Origin: Rhodoglobus vestalii | GTDB lineage: Bacteria; Actinomycetota; Actinomycetes; Actinomycetales; Microbacteriaceae | Length of the DNA stretch: 64,000 bases | Reading direction: 5' to 3' | Assembly: GCF_006788895.1 (NCBI RefSeq) | Contig: NZ_VFRA01000001.1 | Span: 186,001-250,000, forward strand | Shown here: positions 60,640-64,000 of the stretch, in pieces | How the letters are laid out: each line of letters begins with the position of its first letter | Position numbering within the stretch: the stretch's first letter is position 1 | Notes under the pieces: generated by a model | The model's database searches: none | Told to the model about the DNA's origin: nothing | The model's input: only the letters and a program-made list of their open reading frames with translations | Program-made: the position numbers and the translations under genes

Positions 60640-60680
60640 GTGTGGTCATAGCAAAAGCCGCCAGCAGCGGCGGCGGAGCG
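60640..60680 (-). terminator. Hairpin terminator after divIVA
   Basis: On the minus strand GCCGCC-GCTGCT-GGCGGC is followed by TTTT, between the divIVA stop and the rluD start. It would end divIVA transcripts. The T-run is short. Confidence 0.5.
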
Positions 60681-60718
60681 GAAGCTCTCACCGGGCTGCT
60701 GACGGCGTATGCGAAAAA

Positions 60719-61492
60719 CTAGTTGCTCGAGAAACCGGTGAAGCTTGCCGGGGGCTGCTGTGCCGGCTGCGGGGCTGCGAAGCCTTGAGAGGGCATGTGA
60801 CCACCTGCTGGCTGCGCAAGGGGAGCAGGCTGCTGACTCGCAGGCGTTTGGGGTTGCGGTGTTTCGGGTTGCGATGTTTCAGGTTGCGCTCCGGCCGACA
60901 CAAGGTTGGCGGAGTCAAGCTCGTGGAGCTGACCTTCAATGTAGCTCTTGAGCTTTTCGCGATACTCCCGCTCAAAGCTGCGCAGGGAGTCGATGCGTGC
61001 CTCAATCGCTTCACGCTCTTGCTTGAGCGAACCCAGTTGGGCACGTTGTTCAGACTCCGCGTCGGCAACGAGTCCGGCAGCAGATGCCTGACCTTCGGCA
61101 ATCAAAGCGTCGCGTTTGGCTACGCCTTCACGCACGTGTTCTTCGTGCAGGCGGCGCGCGAGCTGGAGCAAGTTATTGGTGCTGTTGGTGTCGTCGAGAG
61201 CAGAGGAAGCTGGCTCCGGAGCGGAAACTGCTGGCACGGCAGGTGCCGGAGCGCTCTCGATTGCCGCAGCCGCAGACGCCGGCGGCGGTGCGTTGCTGAC
61301 CGACGACTGCTCGTGTGAACGGGACTCGGCGGCAGTGAGACGCTGACGGAGCTCCTCGTTTTCCTGATTCAGACGGCGCAGCTCAACGACGATCTCGTCG
61401 AGAAAATCGTCGACATCATCTTGGTCGTAGCCCTCGCGGAACTTCGTTGATTCAAACCGTTTATTGACCACATCTTCTGGAGTCAAAGTCAT
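60719..61492 (-). CDS. divIVA: DivIVA/Wag31 polar growth and division protein
   Basis: A 257-residue coiled-coil protein marking poles and septum. The N-terminal membrane-binding domain MTLTPEDVVNKRFESTKFRE is followed by DQDDVDDFLDEIVVELRRL and a coiled coil (to ~60). A Pro/Ala/Ser-rich linker (61-105) leads to a second coiled coil (~105-190) and a Gln/Pro-rich tail. An AGAGGTAGAG leader precedes the ATG; several AACGTT repeats lie upstream near 61518-61545 in AT-rich sequence that may be the promoter region. Confidence 0.95.
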   Translation of the reverse strand: MTLTPEDVVNKRFESTKFREGYDQDDVDDFLDEIVVELRRLNQENEELRQRLTAAESRSHEQSSVSNAPPPASAAAAIESAPAPAVPAVSAPEPASSALDDTNSTNNLLQLARRLHEEHVREGVAKRDALIAEGQASAAGLVADAESEQRAQLGSLKQEREAIEARIDSLRSFEREYREKLKSYIEGQLHELDSANLVSAGAQPETSQPETPQPQTPASQQPAPLAQPAGGHMPSQGFAAPQPAQQPPASFTGFSSN

Positions 61493-61618
61493 TTGCTCTA
61501 CCTCTAAAACTTTCTTTCAACGTATACACAACGTTTAACGTTCGAGTCACATCGTAATGATGAAACCTGATTAGATTCCGCATGTCTTCTGATAAGGGTA
61601 CATCTGCACCCGTCGGTT

Positions 61619-61912
61619 CTAAAAGCCCCGTAACACAGAGGTCAGAATAATGCAGACAAGCATGACTAACATCCACGACAAATCGAGGGCTCCGTTGCCG
61701 ATTCGAATCATCGGGACAACCTTGCGAACGGCTTTGATTGGTGGGTCGGTGATCGTAAAAACTGCTTCAGAAAGCACGAGTCCGAAACCGCTGGGGCGCC
61801 ACCCGCGCGCGAAGACGACAACGAGATCGAGAATAAATCGACCCCACATAGCAAACATGAAAAGGGTGATGGCGTAATAAGCCACCAAGGCAATAATCGA
61901 AACCGGGTTCAC
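61619..61912 (-). CDS. YggT family membrane protein
   Basis: A 97-residue protein with two TM helices (IIALVAYYAITLFMFAMWG, GALDLSWMLVMLVCIILTSVL) and the family pattern RFILDLVVVFARGWRPSG...VLSEAVFTITDPPIKAVRKVVPMIRIG. It sits between sepF and divIVA as in most Gram-positive division clusters. It is thought to help osmotic or division functions; the role is unclear. GTG start. Confidence 0.92.
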   Translation of the reverse strand: MNPVSIIALVAYYAITLFMFAMWGRFILDLVVVFARGWRPSGFGLVLSEAVFTITDPPIKAVRKVVPMIRIGNGALDLSWMLVMLVCIILTSVLRGF

Positions 61913-62023
61913 AGTTCTAGGTTACCCGCCAAAACCGTTTACGATGCTCACAGTTCCCGCAGGGCAAAAGATCGACCTGCTCCCGTGCGAGATCCCTAAT
62001 CAGCTAATCCGCACCGGGTGCAG

Positions 62024-62485
62024 CTACTGGGCAAAGAACGAGGCGTCAACGTCAGACTCAACCTCAGCCTGCTCACCACTGACCACTACGTGTGCTGGTG
62101 AAAGCAGGAAGACTTTGCTCGTTACCCGTTCGATTTTCCCGTATAGCCCCTGCGAGAGTCCGCTTGCGAAGTCGACTAGGCGACGAGCATCCGACTCGCT
62201 CATCTGCGAGAGATTGATGATCACCGGGATGCCCTCGCGAAAGTTCTCCGCAATAAGTTGAGCGTCTTTGTACTGTCGTGGATGCACTGTTAAAATCTCG
62301 TTCATCTCTGCCTCCGCAGTGCTGGGTGCAGCGCGACGCAACGGGGTAACGGGCGCGCGGTTAGAGCTCGCTGGTGGGTGTGTCGCGGTGACGGGGGCAA
62401 CCGGTGAAACCGGGCCCTGCCGGTCTTCGTAGTCTTCATCGGCGAGGCCGAGGTAGACCATTGTCTTGCGCAGTGGGTTGGCCAT
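62024..62485 (-). CDS. sepF: Cell division protein SepF
   Basis: A 153-residue FtsZ-membrane linker. The N-terminal amphipathic helix is [18 protein letters not shown], then a disordered Pro/Ala linker (~25-58), then the SepF core ([61 protein letters not shown]). A strong GGAGGA Shine-Dalgarno precedes the ATG. It acts with FtsZ encoded just upstream. Confidence 0.97.
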   Translation of the reverse strand: MANPLRKTMVYLGLADEDYEDRQGPVSPVAPVTATHPPASSNRAPVTPLRRAAPSTAEAEMNEILTVHPRQYKDAQLIAENFREGIPVIINLSQMSESDARRLVDFASGLSQGLYGKIERVTSKVFLLSPAHVVVSGEQAEVESDVDASFFAQ

Positions 62486-62521
62486 GATAATCCTCCGAAT
62501 GGTGAAACTTCTGCTTCGAGA

Positions 62522-63208
62522 TTAACCATGGTCGGGTCGTTTTCCCGTGATTGCCGTCCCAATGCGAAGGTGTGTCGCGCCTTCGGCTATGGCTTCAGCG
62601 AAGTCCCCTGACATTCCCATTGAGAGTGCCTGGGCATCCGGATGCCGTGCCGCGATACCTTCAGATAGGGAGCGCAGTGCAGAAAACGCTGGCCGAGGGT
62701 CCTCACCCAGCGGCGCAACAGTCATCAGGCCTCGGAGTTTCAGCCCAGCGGCGTTCTCGACGCGGTCGACGAAGCTATCGAGATCGCCTAGAAGCACTCC
62801 CCCGCGACCCTGGTCGTCGGTGAGATTCACCTGCACGAACGCGTCAAGCGGAACGACAGACTCGTCATTGGTGAGTGCAGTGATCAGGGAATCGCGATCA
62901 ACCGAGTGGATAGCGTCGCAGTAGGCCCGCACCTGACGTGCCTTCTTGCTTTGCAGCTGGCCCACGAAACTCCAGCGTGCATCGAGGTCTGAAAGCGCAG
63001 CAACTTTTGGTTGAGCTTCCTGATGACGACTCTCACCGAAATCACGAACGCCGAGATCGTACAACTCGCGCACGAGAGAGGCAGGATGAAACTTGGTGAC
63101 AACGATTCGGGTGATCAACGCGGGATCACGAGATGCTTGGCGCGCGGCATCCGCAATCTGGTCATCGATAGTGCTGAGTCGTTGGCCCAGAGAGGGCAGG
63201 TCAGGCAT
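62522..63208 (-). CDS. YggS-family PLP homeostasis protein
   Basis: A 228-residue PLP-binding barrel of the YggS/ProSC family. RIVVTKFHPASLVRELYDLG carries the PLP Lys, then FGESRHQEAQPK, WSFVGQLQSKKARQVRAYCDAIHSVD, VNLTDDQGRGGVL, LRGLMTVAPLGEDPRPAFSALR, and SMGMSGDFAEAIAEGATHLRIGTAITG. It keeps free PLP in check. It lies 5 bp after ftsZ; the pgeF-like gene often between them is absent. Confidence 0.94.
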   Translation of the reverse strand: MPDLPSLGQRLSTIDDQIADAARQASRDPALITRIVVTKFHPASLVRELYDLGVRDFGESRHQEAQPKVAALSDLDARWSFVGQLQSKKARQVRAYCDAIHSVDRDSLITALTNDESVVPLDAFVQVNLTDDQGRGGVLLGDLDSFVDRVENAAGLKLRGLMTVAPLGEDPRPAFSALRSLSEGIAARHPDAQALSMGMSGDFAEAIAEGATHLRIGTAITGKRPDHG

Positions 63209-63213
63209 GACTG

Positions 63214-64000
63214 CTACTTCAAGAAGTCAGGCACGTCGAGATCGTTGTCGTTCTCTGCGTCATCGTCGAAACTGCGGTCGATTGTTGCCGCGGGCACCAC
63301 CGCGGGCTGCGACTTCCACTCCGTGTCTCTGTCGGCTGGTTTTTCTGCGGCGACGATGTGCTCGGCCGATGCTTCAGGGACAACATAGTTGGTGCGGCGG
63401 CCTTCGGCAGGCTTCGAGGAAGGCTCGCCACCGTCGAATCCTGCCGCGATGACAGTTACCCGCACCTCGTCACCGAGAGTGTCGTCAATGACGGCGCCGA
63501 AAATAATGTTGGCTTCAGGGTGCACCGCCTCCTGAACGAGTCGTGCAGCATCGTTGATCTCGAAAATACCGAGGTTGGACCCGCCCTGAATGGACAGCAA
63601 AACGCCATGTGCTCCATCGATGCTGGCTTCAAGAAGCGGCGAAGCTACTGCGAGCTCAGCTGCCTTGATGGCGCGGTCGGCTCCCCGCGCGGAACCGATT
63701 CCCATGAGCGCAGAGCCTGCGCCCTGCATCACCGATTTGACGTCGGCAAAGTCAAGGTTGATCAGACCGGGAGTGGTGATGAGGTCGGTGATTCCCTGAA
63801 CGCCGGCAAGAAGAACTTGATCGGCGGTCGCGAACGCTTCGAGCATGCTGATGCCGCGGTCACTGATTTCAAGGAGACGGTCATTCGGGACGACGATGAG
63901 GGTGTCAACTTCGTTCTTGAGAGCATCAACGCCAACCTCTGCCTGCGAGGAACGTCGCTTGCCTTCGAATCCGAACGGTTTGGTGACAACACCGATGGTG
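63214..64000 (-). CDS. ftsZ: Cell division protein FtsZ, 5' truncated
   Basis: The gene runs off the window end; only the part from the mid-domain is present. The minus-strand frame reads [68 protein letters not shown], then the C-terminal subdomain [33 protein letters not shown], a variable linker, and the conserved tail DLDVPDFLK that binds SepF and FtsW. The N-terminal GTP-binding GGGTGTG lies outside. Confidence 0.97.
   Translation of the reverse strand, partial: TIGVVTKPFGFEGKRRSSQAEVGVDALKNEVDTLIVVPNDRLLEISDRGISMLEAFATADQVLLAGVQGITDLITTPGLINLDFADVKSVMQGAGSALMGIGSARGADRAIKAAELAVASPLLEASIDGAHGVLLSIQGGSNLGIFEINDAARLVQEAVHPEANIIFGAVIDDTLGDEVRVTVIAAGFDGGEPSSKPAEGRRTNYVVPEASAEHIVAAEKPADRDTEWKSQPAVVPAATIDRSFDDDAENDNDLDVPDFLK

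Overview
The window reads as a contiguous chromosomal piece of an actinobacterium, most likely a member of the Microbacteriaceae. The evidence is actinobacterial marker genes in conserved order: rbpA, ppm1, lnt, helY, tatC/tatA, pafC/pafB and trmI; a qcrCAB cytochrome bc branch with a di-haem QcrC plus ctaC/D/E/F; DUF5997 and DUF3043 proteins; and a division cluster ftsZ-yggS-sepF-yggT-divIVA. No insertion sequence, prophage, CRISPR array or rRNA operon was seen. One tRNA gene (Leu, anticodon GAG) is present. Both ends cut a gene: an SGNH-like protein at base 1 and ftsZ at base 64000.

Layout. Bases 1-15.8 kb hold a mixed accessory/housekeeping stretch: a LysR-type ligand-binding protein without HTH divergent from DUF5997, a DarT-like ADP-ribosyltransferase, an Eis-like acetyltransferase, M18 aminopeptidase, ZIP transporter, RNase H, an ABC exporter, glutathione peroxidase, a J-domain protein, an APC permease, an endo/exonuclease-phosphatase protein, an ABC1/UbiB kinase and a PadR regulator. 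Bases 16-31 kb hold tRNA-Leu, an M20 peptidase, uppP and PAC2, then the block HAD-trmI-FKBP-pafB-pafC-two small membrane proteins-tatA-tatC-helY-lnt-ppm1, facing rbpA. In related actinobacteria the Pup-proteasome genes (mpa/arc, dop, pup, prcBA, pafA) sit between trmI and pafB. Here they are absent from this locus.

Bases 31-41 kb are accessory: GDPD, SPFH/NfeD pair, SDRs, Nudix, a secreted amine oxidase whose domain order is circularly permuted, a six-TM protein with a winged-helix regulator, USP, YchJ and a decayed glycerol kinase. Bases 41-50 kb carry trpD and the respiratory bcc-aa3 supercomplex genes: ctaE-qcrC-qcrA-qcrB forward, facing ctaC-ctaD-ctaF reverse. Bases 50-64 kb carry erpA, an M20 dipeptidase, DUF3043, pyrD, nrdR, hisD, a flavin reductase, dnaE, rluD and the division genes divIVA, yggT, sepF, yggS and ftsZ, nearly all on the minus strand.

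A recurring regulatory feature is a TANNNT -10 hexamer 6 or 7 nt upstream of the start codon, with no Shine-Dalgarno. I count about 20 cases, which implies frequent leaderless transcription. It also settles many start codons. The most unusual gene is the circularly permuted, Tat-lipoprotein amine oxidase at 35137-36426.
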